Of a stretch of DNA of 64,000 nt, positions 13,613-60,588 are shown in pieces; the first letter of the stretch is position 1, and every line of letters begins with the position of its first letter. Origin of the DNA: Hermodice carunculata (lineage: Eukaryota; Annelida; Polychaeta; Eunicida; Amphinomidae); NCBI GenBank assembly GCA_964020975.1, contig OZ026621.1:95916005-95980004 (forward strand). The letters are read 5' to 3'. A model generated the notes under the pieces. That model saw only the letters and a program-made list of their open reading frames with translations. It did no database searches and had not been told where the DNA came from. Position numbers and translations under genes: made by a program.

Positions 13613-14304
13613 TTTTGGCACCAGAGTGGCCTTGTTCCATACTATCTTGAATTATTTTTTAACTTTTAGTTTGCAAATATGATTCACATATTTGTACAGT
13701 TTTCTTTTTTGTTGTTCACAATAGTTTCCTCTTCTTCCACCTCTTCTTTTCTGCCTTTATACACGAATTCGTGTGTCCACAGCGACTTCCTTACCGACAC
13801 ATTCAGTATGAACCGCCTTGGGCAACAGGTCATTGGACGCGAAGACTGCAACGCTTATTTCGGAAATCGCCTGAAAATGGGGTTTAAAAAAGTCAGCTCC
13901 TGTGGTAATCAATATGTGACAGATATGGTCAATGGTGGATGTATGGCTATGATATCACTTATCGGTGAATTCCTTTACCGTTTTAGCAATATTTACGAGA
14001 CTGCGTCTGGCATGAGATAGCTGATCTGATTTCTGCGCACAAACTTGTGTAACATGGTTAATATCACTGGTTCTGGACCATCCAACAAAAGCTGGAAACG
14101 TGTTTCTGTTATTTTGATTTAAGGCGTCTGCTTAATGTGTTCGCGGCACGTGCTGGGTAGTGGCAACAGGGTCTGGTTGGCTCATGTCGGAATGTGGAAT
14201 CTCAGAATCGACCTGTATGTGCAGGCGCAGCAGATAGGTGCTGTGTAATCTTGTCATCGTAACTTAGTTGAGGTGCTGCTCGTGATTTTTACTCGGATGT
14301 ATTA

Positions 14305-14564
14305 GGGACGGTTCAACATTACCATCATTTTTTAATTAGTACTTAGGGTACCAAATTTCATAACCTCTCCATCCCCCCCCCAAATTAGTGCTTGAAAATG
14401 ATGATTTTCCCGAAAAATCAAAGCAAAATTGCACAAAACAGGTCAACAATTGACCATCATTTTCCATATTCTGTGAAAGTGTACAGACCCATTTATCCAC
14501 CCCCCCCCCCCCTTTGCGTACTGTAAGTACTAATTAAAAAATGATGAAAGTGTTGAACCATCCC
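14305..14564. mobile_element. MITE, PIF/Harbinger-like, with 41-bp inverted ends and TTA target duplication
   Basis: The left end GGGACGGTTCAACATT continues through ATCATTTTTTAATTAGTACT. The reverse complement of the right end gives GGGATGGTTCAACACT and then the same ATCATTTTTTAATTAGTACT, so about 41 bases match with four or five differences. TTA flanks both ends (14302-14304 and 14565-14567), as expected for PIF/Harbinger insertion at TWA. The 260-bp element is non-coding and contains two poly-C tracts near its centre. Confidence 0.8.
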
Positions 14565-14567
14565 TTA

Positions 14568-15585
14568 AATAAATGCCCCGGTGATTTTTTTTTCACCCCG
14601 TGTAACTTGTGTGGTCAGAGAACGCCAGTCAGCCGCTACCGTTATCTCCGGTCAAGAAAAGTTCCAATTCTATAACGAACTGATGTTTAATTCTTTAACG
14701 TATTTTATACGCCTGCTCCAAACTTTATGGCAATTCATACACTTCATAATTGATAAGACGCGCTTGAATCGCGGAAATTTATAAGAGAGCCATAATATTG
14801 GAAAATTAGTTCTGGCCAACCCAAACTGTTGGAAGAGTTCTGCACGAAAACAGAAAGAAGGGATGGATAAAGTGCATTCTACCCGAGATTAGGGTTTATT
14901 GTATGCAAATGCAAAAAAAAAGTTTCTTTACTGCTTTTTTGCTCCGCTTAACGTTTAACGGTTAGAAAGCACTCGTCAGCTGATATCTCTCTCCCAGGCC
15001 AAACGGTGTGGGTAACAGACGGGTGCGTGGAGCTTTGTCCCCTCTAATCAAGTGACATGCTACCCTTGATTTTTATCCTTAATTGAAACTAATTAAAAAC
15101 TAACGAAGTGCCAGCTGTTACAATATCAGATAGCCAAAAAACAAATACACTAGCGTTATGAGGATGTTTTGGCAAATAGTTTGCTTTAAGAAATTTGCGT
15201 TTGGAACATTTACTGTTTCGCCTGTCGTATCAGCCACCATGGCAAAGAAACGAGATTTTATGATCTTGACGGCCAGGCTCAATGACCAAGGCTGCGTGAC
15301 CAAGGTTCGGAATGACCTCGTTACTGTTTTGAAGAGCACAAGCAGGAGCCTCTCTATAATCGTTCCATGACACAAGTAGGTGACAATCTTTTCTATTTTT
15401 ACTTTTCAAGATTTTATCCCAAGAGGTCAGACGCAGGATTTTTGACTGTGGCACACCTTATTTCTGATTTATTTCATTTAATATCATTATGGTTTGCTGG
15501 AGATTCAGGTGATGGATAATCTCCCTGAATACGGAAAAAGGTTAATTCCATTTAATGTATAATTTTCGTGTTGCTAATTTTAACC
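14568..15585. other. No gene or named repeat recognised
   Basis: Only short, overlapping open frames without motifs are present. No RNA gene was noticed. Confidence 0.45.
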
Positions 15586-15589
15586 TTGA

Positions 15590-15790
15590 GTGACCTTAAA
15601 AGATTAAACTGACACATCGATTTATTTTTTCGTAATCGTGGAGGCTTTCATTTTCATTTAAAAAGTGATGACTCCAGAAGTGTGAATGAAGACCTTGATA
15701 TTGCAAACAGTGACGATTGTGTTGAAGAAAGGTAACCTTGATATTATTCTCAAGGTTACACGACAACTTCACTGCGTAGATCCAAGTTAA
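15590..15790 (+). repeat. Dispersed repeat, related to 43500-43640
   Basis: The string TTGATATTGCAAAC, followed by GTGA-GAT, AGAAAGGT and ACCTTGATAT, occurs here and again, in the same order and on the same strand, at about 43530-43600. It is followed by CAAGGTTACACGAC here and by a diverged equivalent there. The match ties this segment to the modular repeat family that starts immediately downstream. Confidence 0.6.
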
Positions 15791-15829
15791 GCTGAGCACA
15801 GTACTGTCAGAATCCACTTGTTTTCACAC

Positions 15830-16198
15830 GAATTATGTGTGTGTTTACGATTTTCGACTTCTTCAAAACAGTCATGCAGATTGTGCTGACACCTGGTGGA
15901 AATGCACCTTGTAGAACGACCGAACAAACTTGTTCACAGGAAGTGGGGGCGGTCGGTCCGGATCCCTTATTTTTAACGAATTTTTCGTACTTGTCGCTTA
16001 ATGTATACATTTCTATTGATTACATTGTAAGTCAGTGGGAATTTCGATGGTCATCCACATTTCCCACTTCCTCCTGAAAATCGCCAACTGCGCCATAGCG
16101 ACACTTCTGTATACGCCTAGACAAAGGTGGGACTTAGTATGGGTTGAATGTCAAGGTCAGCTGAGGTCGGGCTGTTTACACAGCCCTCTTGTTTTATA
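15830..16198 (+). repeat. Modular noncoding repeat family, copy 2, with terminal hairpin
   Basis: The copy shows the arm GACTTCTTCAAAACAGTC, a middle block with ACATTGTAAGTCAGTGGGAA, and a second CTTCCTCCTGAAAATCG arm. It ends at GGGCTG-TTTACA-CAGCCC (16169-16186) followed by TCTTGTTTTA. The same terminal hairpin closes three other copies in this window. No protein is encoded. Confidence 0.65.
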
Positions 16199-16607
16199 CT
16201 GATATTATTTAGCAATCTGATTATAGTTAAGCCATTAGATTTTAATTTAATGTTTTACGGATTTTTACATCACCTCTCTGGGAGGAAAGAGGGAAAAAGT
16301 AGAAGCAAACGTGCAAAACTGATTTTTGAAACAAAATTTCATCTCAGGAGGTTGAAATAAATGAAACAGAAGAACGTCCAAACAAGTAGCAATCATTAAA
16401 AGTGTTAATCTGAAAGAACTTCAATACTTTTCAGTTTCATTAACATATTTAAAGTACAGTGGTTCTTGCCTCGTGACACTTCCAGTAAGACTAGACTGAA
16501 AGTGGTCAGTGCAATATTGCAAAATATGATACACTGTCAGTGGCCCTATTAAGTTGTCTCTGCAGACTGGTTATTCTGTGGGATTTAAGATAGTTGTTCG
16601 TATATTT

Positions 16608-16985
16608 TTACTTTCCTTTTTCATTTGATGATTTTACATCCAATATTTTGCAAGCAAAATGTGTTTTGAGAACGGAAGCAGGCATGGCCATGTCTGCGAT
16701 GACAGTACGCGGCCTGCCGTCGCTGTCCAAGGCCAATTTGGTCACAGAGCCCAAGCCCGATCCGTAAGGTTGGGTTGTCATTTGAAAAAATCCACCAGCG
16801 TCTCTGTGGTAACATTTTGTTTTACAATACGTTCCCTCACCATTCCCAACAAGTTTAAATATACCGCGTACCGGCGATGCAACCGACCATTCCATGAGGG
16901 GAGGGGGGGGGTCTTCCATGGCCACCGGGATGCACGTTAGTGGGCTTGACAATGTCGTAAGAGACCAGGTCAGGTCAATCAGCAA
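16608..16985 (-). CDS. Unrecognised open frame, 125 codons
   Basis: This is one of the longer frames outside repeats, and it lies in a stretch that is locally richer in G and C than its neighbours. The predicted product has no signal peptide, membrane segment or motif I recognise. No splice signals were found that join it to other exons. It crosses a poly-G run near 16900-16909, which makes the N-terminal part doubtful. It could be a fragment of an old element, a pseudogene piece or chance. Confidence 0.15.
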   Translation of the reverse strand: MLIDLTWSLTTLSSPLTCIPVAMEDPPPPLMEWSVASPVRGIFKLVGNGEGTYCKTKCYHRDAGGFFQMTTQPYGSGLGSVTKLALDSDGRPRTVIADMAMPASVLKTHFACKILDVKSSNEKGK

Positions 16986-17618
16986 AAGGCAAATGCATGT
17001 TTATGGAGGCTGGATCAATCAATACCTAAGGTCCAAGATAGCTAGTACCCCCGGTAGCCGCTACGACGCCAGGGTCATTTCCCGGTGCACCTTGCGGCTA
17101 GTTAGGTCGTTTCAATATAGCAGCCATATTGCGCTATAGTTAAAGTACAGGAAAAGACATCGCCATAGTTGATCGAAATTTTCCAACTTACGACGGAAGT
17201 AAACACAAGCCACAGTGACAGTTTACAATTGCAAAGTTCCTGAGTGTTAGTCAGACACAAGAATACTTGGTAAATTGGATAAATGACCCTGGATGCAAGG
17301 CGTAGCTTTCCACGGTTTTCTTCCAAAGAGAAAAACAAAAACAACGGGAGTGGTTGAATATGGTTTAGAAGACAAGAAGATTATGAAGCAGGCAAATTTG
17401 ACAGAATTTGTTCGAGAAGTTTGTTGGGGATAGAGGTCCGACACCAGAACACCCAGTGTCCACGTTATTTGCGTATAACAACTGGACGATTGCAGAAAAA
17501 CAACGCACAACGAACCGATGGTAGAAACGGCCGAGGATCGGGTGACCTACCCAGCAACGGAAACAGGCCAAGTACAGAGCGGGGATACGATCGCTGCGTT
17601 GCAGAGGTAGCTCACAGT

Positions 17619-18228
17619 ACTAGCTAATTTGGACCAAAGGTATTGAGTTAAGATTTATTTACCCTCTGATAATTGTGGTCATTTTAGATTTGATTTTACC
17701 GTTAGGTGCGTGTGGTTAAAAAAAAAATACAAAAGCTGATATCCACTGATTCATTTTTTCAGCGGAAAGGAAATTTTAATGTTGGCGCTAAAAAAAAATG
17801 TTTATTTATTTTTCTTTATTTTTCTTACCAAAGCGGCGGCTCCGTGAAACATTTTTATCAAACATGCGCGCTTTATACGACACTGGGATTCTTTTCTCTT
17901 TTTGCAAATGGTGTTTTTACTACTAGCTAATTTTGACCAAATTTATTGAATTAAGATTTATTTACCCTGTGATAATTGTGGTCATTTTAGATTTGATTTT
18001 ACCGTTATGTGCTTGTGGTTTAAAAAAAAAATCACAAAAGCTGATATCCACTTATTCATTTTTTTCAGCGGAAGTGAAATTTTAATGTTAGCGCTAAAAA
18101 AAATGTTTATTAATTTTTCTTTATTTTTTTTTTTTACCAAAGCGGCGGATCCGTATAACATTGTTATCAAACACGTGCGCTTTATACGACACTGGAATTA
18201 TTTCTCCTTTTTGTAAATTGTGGTTTTT
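17619..18228. repeat. Two-unit tandem duplication, about 303 bp each
   Basis: Unit 1 (17619-17921) and unit 2 (17922-18228) both begin ACTAGCTAATTT and then share AAGATTTATTTACC, TAATTGTGGTCATTTTAG, AAAGCTGATATCCACT, AGCGGCGG and ACACTGG in the same order. The units differ by scattered substitutions and by lengths of A and T runs, so the duplication is not fresh. Neither unit codes for anything recognisable. Confidence 0.85.
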
Positions 18229-19926
18229 TTTGTGTCCATGATGTATAATAAATAAATAAAAGATTAAATAAATTAATGAAATAAGTTTAAAAAATAAACA
18301 ACTAACTAAATCAATAAATAAACGTATTAGTGTGATGCCTGCCATGCGTACCTTGCCTGGTTCGATAGCTTGGATAACTGCTGTGTGCCGTGCAGCTCCC
18401 GGTGTTTCGGTAGCTGGGCGAAGAACAAGAAATACACGACGTTTGAAAATTACCCAGTTCTAAACAAATTTCCCATGCTGACAACTCACATGCATGGCCA
18501 TTGTACCATCCACTCTGCACCACAAGCAGATGTTTTTATGCGCAGGGTGTTTACTATTTTTCAATCTCCATTCATATTAAAGCCTATTTATACATAGATT
18601 TATATGTATGACAAATGAATCACACTCCCTTTATTCAATAAGGAGGGCAGGTAAGTTTTTCAGCGAAAATAAGCTAGAAGATGAAGCATTATTGTCCAGC
18701 GACAACTTATTTGCAAAGTAAACGTATATGAAAAACAACAAACATGTCCACGCGTGTGGCTGTCGCCACGTGACGTGTGGAGATAGGAATACTGCCAGCA
18801 TTGTAGCAGTGAACTGCAAATGTAGGAGCGACATGAACGTCTCGTGTTGGTGCTGGCCGATTGCCAAAGACTATGTATCCTATCGATTGCGAGACGCCTG
18901 GCAGAGATGCTAGATATTACAGAGCAGCTAGCTTCAGATCTTGTAGTCAAATTAAAGTTGATCCTAATCCAACATGAATACCGAAATTTCCCCCCCCCCC
19001 CCGTAAATTATGTCATCTCAACTATAACTTAACAATCACACAGCAACATGCATGCCAATTTTGAAGGATCATCTATGATTATTTTGAGTTTAACAATAAG
19101 CACATATGGACGCCTAATTTGCATGCATTTTATGCTGAAGGTACCCCAGTCTTAATGAGCTTGTGTAGAGTAGCTTCCACGCAATAATACCCATGTGCTG
19201 AATGTATTCAAATTGCCAATAAATACGGTAAATGTCTGAATAATGTGCTGCAAAAGATTTCTGATCAGCCATGGTGAAGAAATAGCTCCAACGTAAAGCA
19301 AACAGTCACGCTGATACACGACTGAGCGTAGTACCCAGTGAACACAAATTATATCAAATAGGGTTATATCGACCAAATGAAAATTTAACGCATGCCCTAC
19401 AGCCGAACCCTTTTTCTGCATTTTGCCCCGGTGTGTAGCTAGACTTTCACTTATGATTCGATGTCTTTGGGCTGGTGGTACTATTTGGGTCTCAATCTGG
19501 CGGTAATCATGTGTGGATGTGCTTACTATGTGTATTTCATTTACAGATGCCAGTGCCTCTAACTCCCCCAGCATCTGGCCAAGCTTGTGCAACCCGGGAG
19601 TAACTCTACCTTCACCCAGTCATCTCTGTGGCCGTTACCACTGGGTGCCCTTGCTAATGCACATAGGTTCTGCCGCGCCCGCAATCTGGCAGATCTAGAT
19701 GCGTGTTGTATCTCAAAGACACCGTCTTCAGTATTGCAACAGCAACTGGGGCTTCTCTGCTTCTCTGCGTGAGTATCTATGAGTTGGCGCATTGTCCGTG
19801 ACGCCAGAAAGGCACCACTCACCTGCTTCATAAGCGTCAGAGAATAACCTGTTAAGGGTGTCACCACAAACCTGTCCAGTGGAACAATTGGTGCCAGGAA
19901 AACCTGCTTCCGACCAGCCAGCGGCA
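18229..19926. other. Upstream flank of the hydrolase gene; no gene recognised
   Basis: There is a poly-C run at 18990-19002. Two overlapping minus-strand frames between 19152 and 19927 (146 and 122 codons) are long for chance but show no known domain. They run antisense to the first exon's leader. No TATA box or other promoter signal can be assigned to the gene starting at 19927. Confidence 0.4.
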
Positions 19927-54380
<34,454 letters not shown>

Positions 54381-55127
54381 GTTGTATATCCATTCATTCA
54401 TAAAATGTTTTGAAATTACAAAGTGCTCGATTGGTCAAAATAATATTCGGCAACATTGTTTTGACACAGAGGATACGTGAATACGTTACAGGCTTCACTT
54501 TGAAGAGATAGCAGGAAATATCAAACTATCAAGCTTATGGGGAAAATAAAGTGGCTTGAACTGAAATCACCCATACATGTAACGGGCGCACAATCGCGTG
54601 CATACGCGTGCATTTTGAATTACAAAGTTGCATAAAGCGACAGAACGAAATACAAGCCGGGTGTATTGTATTTTGGAGTGAAGAAAGTCTTTTGATAATC
54701 TTGAAACTGAACTTCTCTTATGCCATAGGCAGTACAATTACAGCATTTGAATATTTGTGTTCTGCTCCATTCCAAATCCAAGTCCCTGACACGGCGGTGG
54801 GACAACAGCTACAAAGTTTGCAAATTATGCATATCTTTAATTCATACTAACATTGCTTGATAACATTTCCAATTACGGAGAATAACCTGTGATGGGGGAT
54901 GTTTGTCGCCAGCTTTCCAGGAAACTGTTTTGCGATATCGCGTACCGCTGGATAGGGAGCGCAAAAGGCGCTTCCACCAAGCTAATGGACAGGGTCCACA
55001 CAATTTAGGACATTTAAGTACAACTGACCAACTGATGCATGTATTTAGGTTAGATATGCAATATTTCTTTGTTTTGTGGGACGTAGGGTAAACTAGCCAA
55101 CTGGGCGGTAATATTTCAAATATGAGA
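54381..55127. other. Start of intron 4, or the gene's 3' part; nothing else recognised
   Basis: I looked for the expected next exon (the loop leading to the KTG/HxG part of the fold) and did not find it. Possible acceptors such as TTTCCAG near 54922 lead into non-matching frames. Confidence 0.4.
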
Positions 55128-55128
55128 G

Positions 55129-55200
<72 letters not shown>

Positions 55201-55224
55201 AGGGAGGGAAGGAGAGGGAGGGAG

Positions 55225-55283
<59 letters not shown>
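55128..55283. repeat. (GA)n/(GGGA)n homopurine tract
   Basis: About 155 bases of nearly pure purine on the + strand, GA repeats around a GGGA/GGAG centre. It is a candidate for triplex (H-DNA) formation. Open frames through it are artefacts. Confidence 0.97.
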
Positions 55284-55284
<1 letters not shown>

Positions 55285-55369
55285 ATACCACATTTCATAT
55301 GAAAACGGGTATGTAAAACCGCTACTTTTCTAGACGCAATGTAAAATAGTGGACTTACTTTAGGCTGAC

Positions 55370-57140
55370 TTTGATTTAATTTAATTTTGAATTGGTCTAG
55401 ATACTCGGCGTCAGTAGTGGCAGGTGGTAAATCGTTCCAGAGAAAACCAGCTGAAGGAAAATAGGATGTATTGGATAAATTAGTTCGTGTCCGAATTAAA
55501 GACGGATTCTATCCAAATCTCACATTACCCGTTTTGTTGCCTGGCGGAAGTTGGCAATAAATGTATCAAATTTTGGAGTGCATCACACTTGAGCATTTTG
55601 TAAAGCATAATTAGTTTACTTTTGCTTGTCTGACAATTTTTCGAAACCAGATTCCTGAAATTAGATCGTGACTCATTCCAGCTGTCGCTCCGGTAATAAC
55701 TGTTGCAGCTCCTAGATTGACTTTTTCCAGATCCTCGCAGTCGCTACTTGTACACCCATCCCACACGACCGACCCGTACTCTAAAAATGGCCGTATAAAG
55801 GAGAAATCAAGTGTTTTCAGAAATGTTCTGCTCAAATGATATTGTAGATGTTTCAAAATGTGAACCATCATCATGCCTTTGGCGGTTAACTTGTGAATAT
55901 GACTTGTCCAGCTTAAGTCAGATCGTATCAATAACCCAAGTGTTTATGTTCTGGTTCATTCTGCTAAGATTTGTACATGATAACCAAGTTCGGATGAAGA
56001 CGTGGAAGTCGTTTCCTTGATCAAATCATACTAATTTGTTTAGAAGGATAAAATGACATTAACCATTTGTACGCCCAATTTTCTGTACATGGAAGTCAAA
56101 ATTCAATTAATTTGCTGCAACTACAGGATCCTCGACAGTGATAAAAAGACCAATATCATCGGCAAATTATCGGATGGAGGAATTTACAACGTTAATAATA
56201 CCATTGATATATGTCAAAAATAGAAGAGAACGAAGTACAGATCCCTGTGGGACGCCTGCTTTGATTCGGCTCCACGGCGACCCCCCCCCCCCCCCTTTGC
56301 AACAACACGTTACTCTCTACCCTCTAGATAGTCGGCAAACCAGCTTAGTAGAGGACCATCGATACCTGCATTAGGTAATTTGAACAATAAATCTGAGTAG
56401 TAGACAAAGGTCTTGGTAATGTCACAGAATACAATTCTAACTTCCTTCGGAAGGTCCACGGCCTCGAAAAGTGATGGCACAAGTAAATTAGTTGATTAAC
56501 CGTACTATCCCCAAGAATAAATCAACACTGTGTTTGGACAAAACAGCATTGTCCCGGAAGAAGTTAAAAACCTTATTTGAAGACTTTGCTTACAAATAAT
56601 GGGTCTGTAGCTGTGACGAGGGCTCGGAAAAAAATTATTTTTTTCCAAATTGGCACCACAGTTGCTTTTTTTCCATTCAGACGGAAATTCATGACAATCC
56701 AAGGAGAAGTTAAATAATTTAGTTAGCGACTTAGAAATAACTGGGCCATTAGTTATAATTTGATCAAGACACAGGAAAGTTGTTTCAGTTATTTAAGTTT
56801 GCTCATTGATATGAACCGTGAGAGAATTTACAATTCCTGGGCAAACGGACACAAGGCCCCTCTTTTTTTTACAACTATTTTTAAAATGCGAATATAGAGG
56901 CTAGCATTTGTGTTATTGAGAAACAGCTCCGAAAAACGATGACTGTGAGTACTGAAACTGGTCATTACATCGGATGTGGATAATCAGACACGACAGGAAT
57001 TTAACAGGTCGATAGTGCTTTCCAGCAACAAGACTTTGTTCGGTTACGTAACTTAAGATTCACTGGTGACACGTAAGATACTCATTCAGCCATTCAACTC
57101 CAGGGTTCGGATTATTAGACAAACCATGATGCAGCGAGAT
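55370..57140 (-). mobile_element. LINE (CR1/Jockey-type), minus strand, broken
   Basis: Read on the minus strand: a pre-catalytic part near 56500-56750 (FPSEWKKSNC), the catalytic FADD at 56155-56166, then DLSWTSHIHKLTAKGM and FSFIRPFLEYGSVVWDGCTS in the 106-codon frame at 55611-55931. It is paralogous to the fragment at 28270-28990. A poly-C tract (about 56280-56294) lies inside the coding region. Many stops and shifts make it non-functional, and the 5' part is missing. Confidence 0.85.
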
Positions 57141-57323
57141 ACAGATGTGTTGATATCATCTAGGTAAAATTGTTTAAACGGCAATGTAGTTGCCAAGGAT
57201 TTTTGGATACCCCTCCTCATCAAATTCTCTCGATGGTTCGCACTACGAGTGTGATACAGCGAGTGTTGTTATAAGGTAATAACAATTACCATTACACGGC
57301 GTGCCAATAACATGTCGATAATA

Positions 57324-57500
57324 CAGTGAAATATCATTATAATGACACCATCTGTTCCCTGCAATTGTGTCAGATAACTGAATATGTCAGATAAATGAAT
57401 CACATAACATAGAAAATGTACTTTTTGTTCCTCGAAATGTGTGTCATTAAGTGAATATGTCAGATATCTGAGTGTCGCTGCAATGAGTTATGACCGCACA
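57324..57500. mobile_element. Probable pogo/Tigger-like MITE, degraded
   Basis: TA is followed by CAGTGAAATATCATTATAAT and GACACC at the left. TGTCAGATAA-TGAATATGTC, GTGTCATTAAGTGAATATGT and GTGTCGCTG words follow inside, as in elements with subterminal repeats. The right end is too diverged to place exactly. Confidence 0.35.
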
Positions 57501-57702
57501 TAGGCCATACTCTGTGTGACAGGACGGCGATATCTTCATTACATTACATCTGCATGTGTAAAACCCTGGTAAAAATTATATTGTATTTATTCAATTTTTA
57601 CTAATGTACATAATAGACCATATATAATAGTGTACAAGTTTACCAGTATTATTAGCAATCCATATTCAGAAAATACATTCCGTTGAGACATGGAAGCTCA
57701 TA

Positions 57703-57708
57703 ACAATA

Positions 57709-57796
<88 letters not shown>

Positions 57797-57810
57797 CATA
57801 CATATATGCA
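57703..57810. repeat. (TA)n microsatellite
   Basis: About 100 bases of TA with a few G and C interruptions. Confidence 0.95.
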
Positions 57811-59530
57811 TATTAAAATAGTAAAGAGGTCAGTTTATAAAATAAAAGTAAAAACATTTAGATACATGGTACAATTGCAGTGTAAAATATAGAAACAAAA
57901 ACTTTAAACATTAAAAAAAACAAACAAACAAATGAGCGACTGTAACTTAAATTCTTTAGAGATAACGAAGAATAAAGAGGAAAAGTATCACTAACAGGTA
58001 GAAATGAAGAAGCTAGCCCCCCCCCCCAAAAAAAAATCACAAACAATAAGTTACATCATTTATACCAATGATAATTTGAACAAAAATGACATAAGCACAC
58101 TTTTTAAGCCACATGACTTCAGTAGTCCCCCTCCCCAACGGCCCTCCTTCTAAGCGGACAGGCGGTTTCGGCGGACAGAGTCCCGCGGCACCGACGGCTT
58201 TCCCATTGAAATTGTCCCTCGTTGCCGGACACGAATCTGACACGGACAACCGACAGGGTTTTAATCTTCAAATAATAGAAATACCGCGCTATGCGGACAC
58301 AAAATAGTTAAATTCTTCGCTGTCCGTAAATCAGCATAAGAATATACACGTATTTTTTGGTCCAATACAAGTAACAACACTATTGAACTTGAAAAGATGT
58401 CGAAAGACCAACTTCTACGAGAAGATTTCACAACTTGTAAATTGGTCGTTGCATCGGCCAATAGCTTAATCCACGTCTCAAATACAGCAATTCTGCTTAC
58501 TCACGTATTATATTCTTAAACCGTTATCCATCATAATATCATTGTGTGAGCGATACATATACTAATTTTCGTTCAATTATTTAGCTTCCATTGTGTTCCT
58601 TTCAGCGCAGATGTGATGTCCGCCATTTTGATTTTACTGCAGAAAGTTGAAGATGGGGACCTGTTCGTATCGACTCGGACACACCCAAATAAATCGAACA
58701 CCAAGAAAACTTGTAGTTTACTCTTGATCATTTTGTCTATGTATTTCTGATTGATAAGTGATTTATCTGTTCTAAACTATGTTGCTGTTTGACCGAAGTA
58801 TGAGAAAAAGAATCCCCACAGAGCATATTACCTATAACTGAACCCAGTGAAACACCATTACTGAATGGTCCCGCATTAAGAGCTTGCCTGCTTGAGCACG
58901 TGCGACCGACACTGACGAAGCGCATGCCAGATCCATTTTTCCCACGGTCCAGAACGAGGTCCATATGGCTCCCAAAACACACGTGGTGGCAATGGGAAAA
59001 TGCCGAGTCTTATTTTGATACATAACTTATGAATTACGGTGAGTTAGGCTCCACCGAATGTGTAGAATAAAATTAAGACAGTGAGTAATGCCGTCAAAAC
59101 AATTTTATGACAGTTTAAGCTGGTTACTTCGCAAGCGAAGGCTCCGTACCCGGCGATGCATCGGGCCCATTGAGCGTAATAGGAAAATGACAGCTCAAGA
59201 CCGGCATATATTTTCAAGTTGCGAAACACATCTTTGAGCACCCAGACAAGAGTTCTTTATTGAAATAAAGATTTTAAGAGTTGTAATTGTTAAATTTGGT
59301 AAATGATAATTTCTTTTCACAGCATATGTAATCGATAATGATGACCAGGTGGTGGCAGAAATTTGCGTACCTCGCTACCTGAGTACCTCTGGACAAGTCC
59401 AACATGGATTTTACGTGGTGCATATGCGATTCCTCCAATAAGCGACCACCTGCATTGTACGACCGCTACAGAGGGGGACTACTGTTTTTTGCATTTTATG
59501 GCAAAAGTAAAGATAATCACATGTAAAACC
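57811..59530. other. No gene recognised
   Basis: A poly-C run (about 58017-58027) passes into an A run. At about 58155-58300, GCGGACA, CGGACAC and ACGGACA words recur, which resembles the interior of Harbinger-type MITEs such as 3244-3719, but I found no matching inverted end. Frames are short and without motifs. Confidence 0.45.
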
Positions 59531-60557
59531 TCGTAGCAAATTGAATCGAAATAACATAGGGGCACGTTTCAGTACTTTAGACCTTAATTTGTTCAACAGT
59601 TGGAGGTGCAATTTTGTCTCTTTTGTTTATAAATTTTTGTGTAATGAGGCTACTTTTGATCTTTCCGAAACCATCCCTCAGATTACGCTTCAGCTTTGTA
59701 GAAATATACCTGAGGAATGGTCTAACACCTTGTTTCACTATGTGGCTCTCCTGTGCATCACTGATTTTTTTTATGCCGGTTATTTTTTGGTTAAATGCCT
59801 ACGGGTCTATTGATTAAGTCAATGGGGAATGATTATCCACATTTTTTACTTCCCGAAACCCCTCTACCAGTTTTACTTCAAACATGGCCGGGATGTACCT
59901 TTTGTAGATGTCTATAGAGGAAATTCAAATAGTCACGTTTCAGTGATTTTTGTTGTCATGAATTTCTTAGGTCAGATAATTTGTCTTTCAGCTGAGCTTT
60001 TGTGAAGGTCAGCCGTCCGTTCCGCGTCTGTCATCTATAATTTACATTTTCGACTTCTCTAAAACTGTAGGCCAGATCCACTTCAGACTTGGTGGGGATC
60101 TGCTTTGTGTGGGTCTATACCACATTTTATCAAATGGTCACGGTCCAGTGATATTTGGATTTTTTTTACGAATTTTCTTGTTAATTTTGGGGGTAAATCT
60201 TACAAAATCTTCTCCGTAGAAACCGCCGACCCAATTACTTTGATATCGCACAGGAACACTTCTAGGTACTCCTAGTTCTGAATTTGTTCACCATGTGGGC
60301 TGCTATATTTTGCTTCTTTTTAAATGATTTTTTGTGTTTTTTTTTTTTTTCTTTTTTTTTTTTTTGACTACTTCTCCAAAACCGTCACCCAGATTAAGCT
60401 GAAACTTTGTGGACATGTTCTTTGTTTCTCCGTAGAAACCGCCGACCCAATTACTTTGATATCGCACAGGAACACTTCTAGGGACTCCTAGTTCTGAATT
60501 TGTTCACCATGTGGGCTGCTATATTTTTCTTCTTTTCAAATGGTCTTTTGTGTGTTG

Positions 60558-60588
<31 letters not shown>

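Noticed and set aside
13679-14020. 113-codon frame with a signal-like N-terminus
   Set aside because: The hydrophobic start follows from T-rich DNA after the (TTTA)n tract, and the rest has no family resemblance.
16169-16195. Hairpin plus T-run as an intrinsic terminator
   Set aside because: Bacterial-type terminators are not expected in this DNA. The hairpin marks the end of a repeat copy.
54900-55091. Possible fifth exon of the hydrolase after TTTCCAG
   Set aside because: The phase-compatible translation does not resemble the expected family region.
54842-55298. 149-codon Ser/Leu-rich minus-strand frame
   Set aside because: Most of it is the complement of the (GA)n tract.
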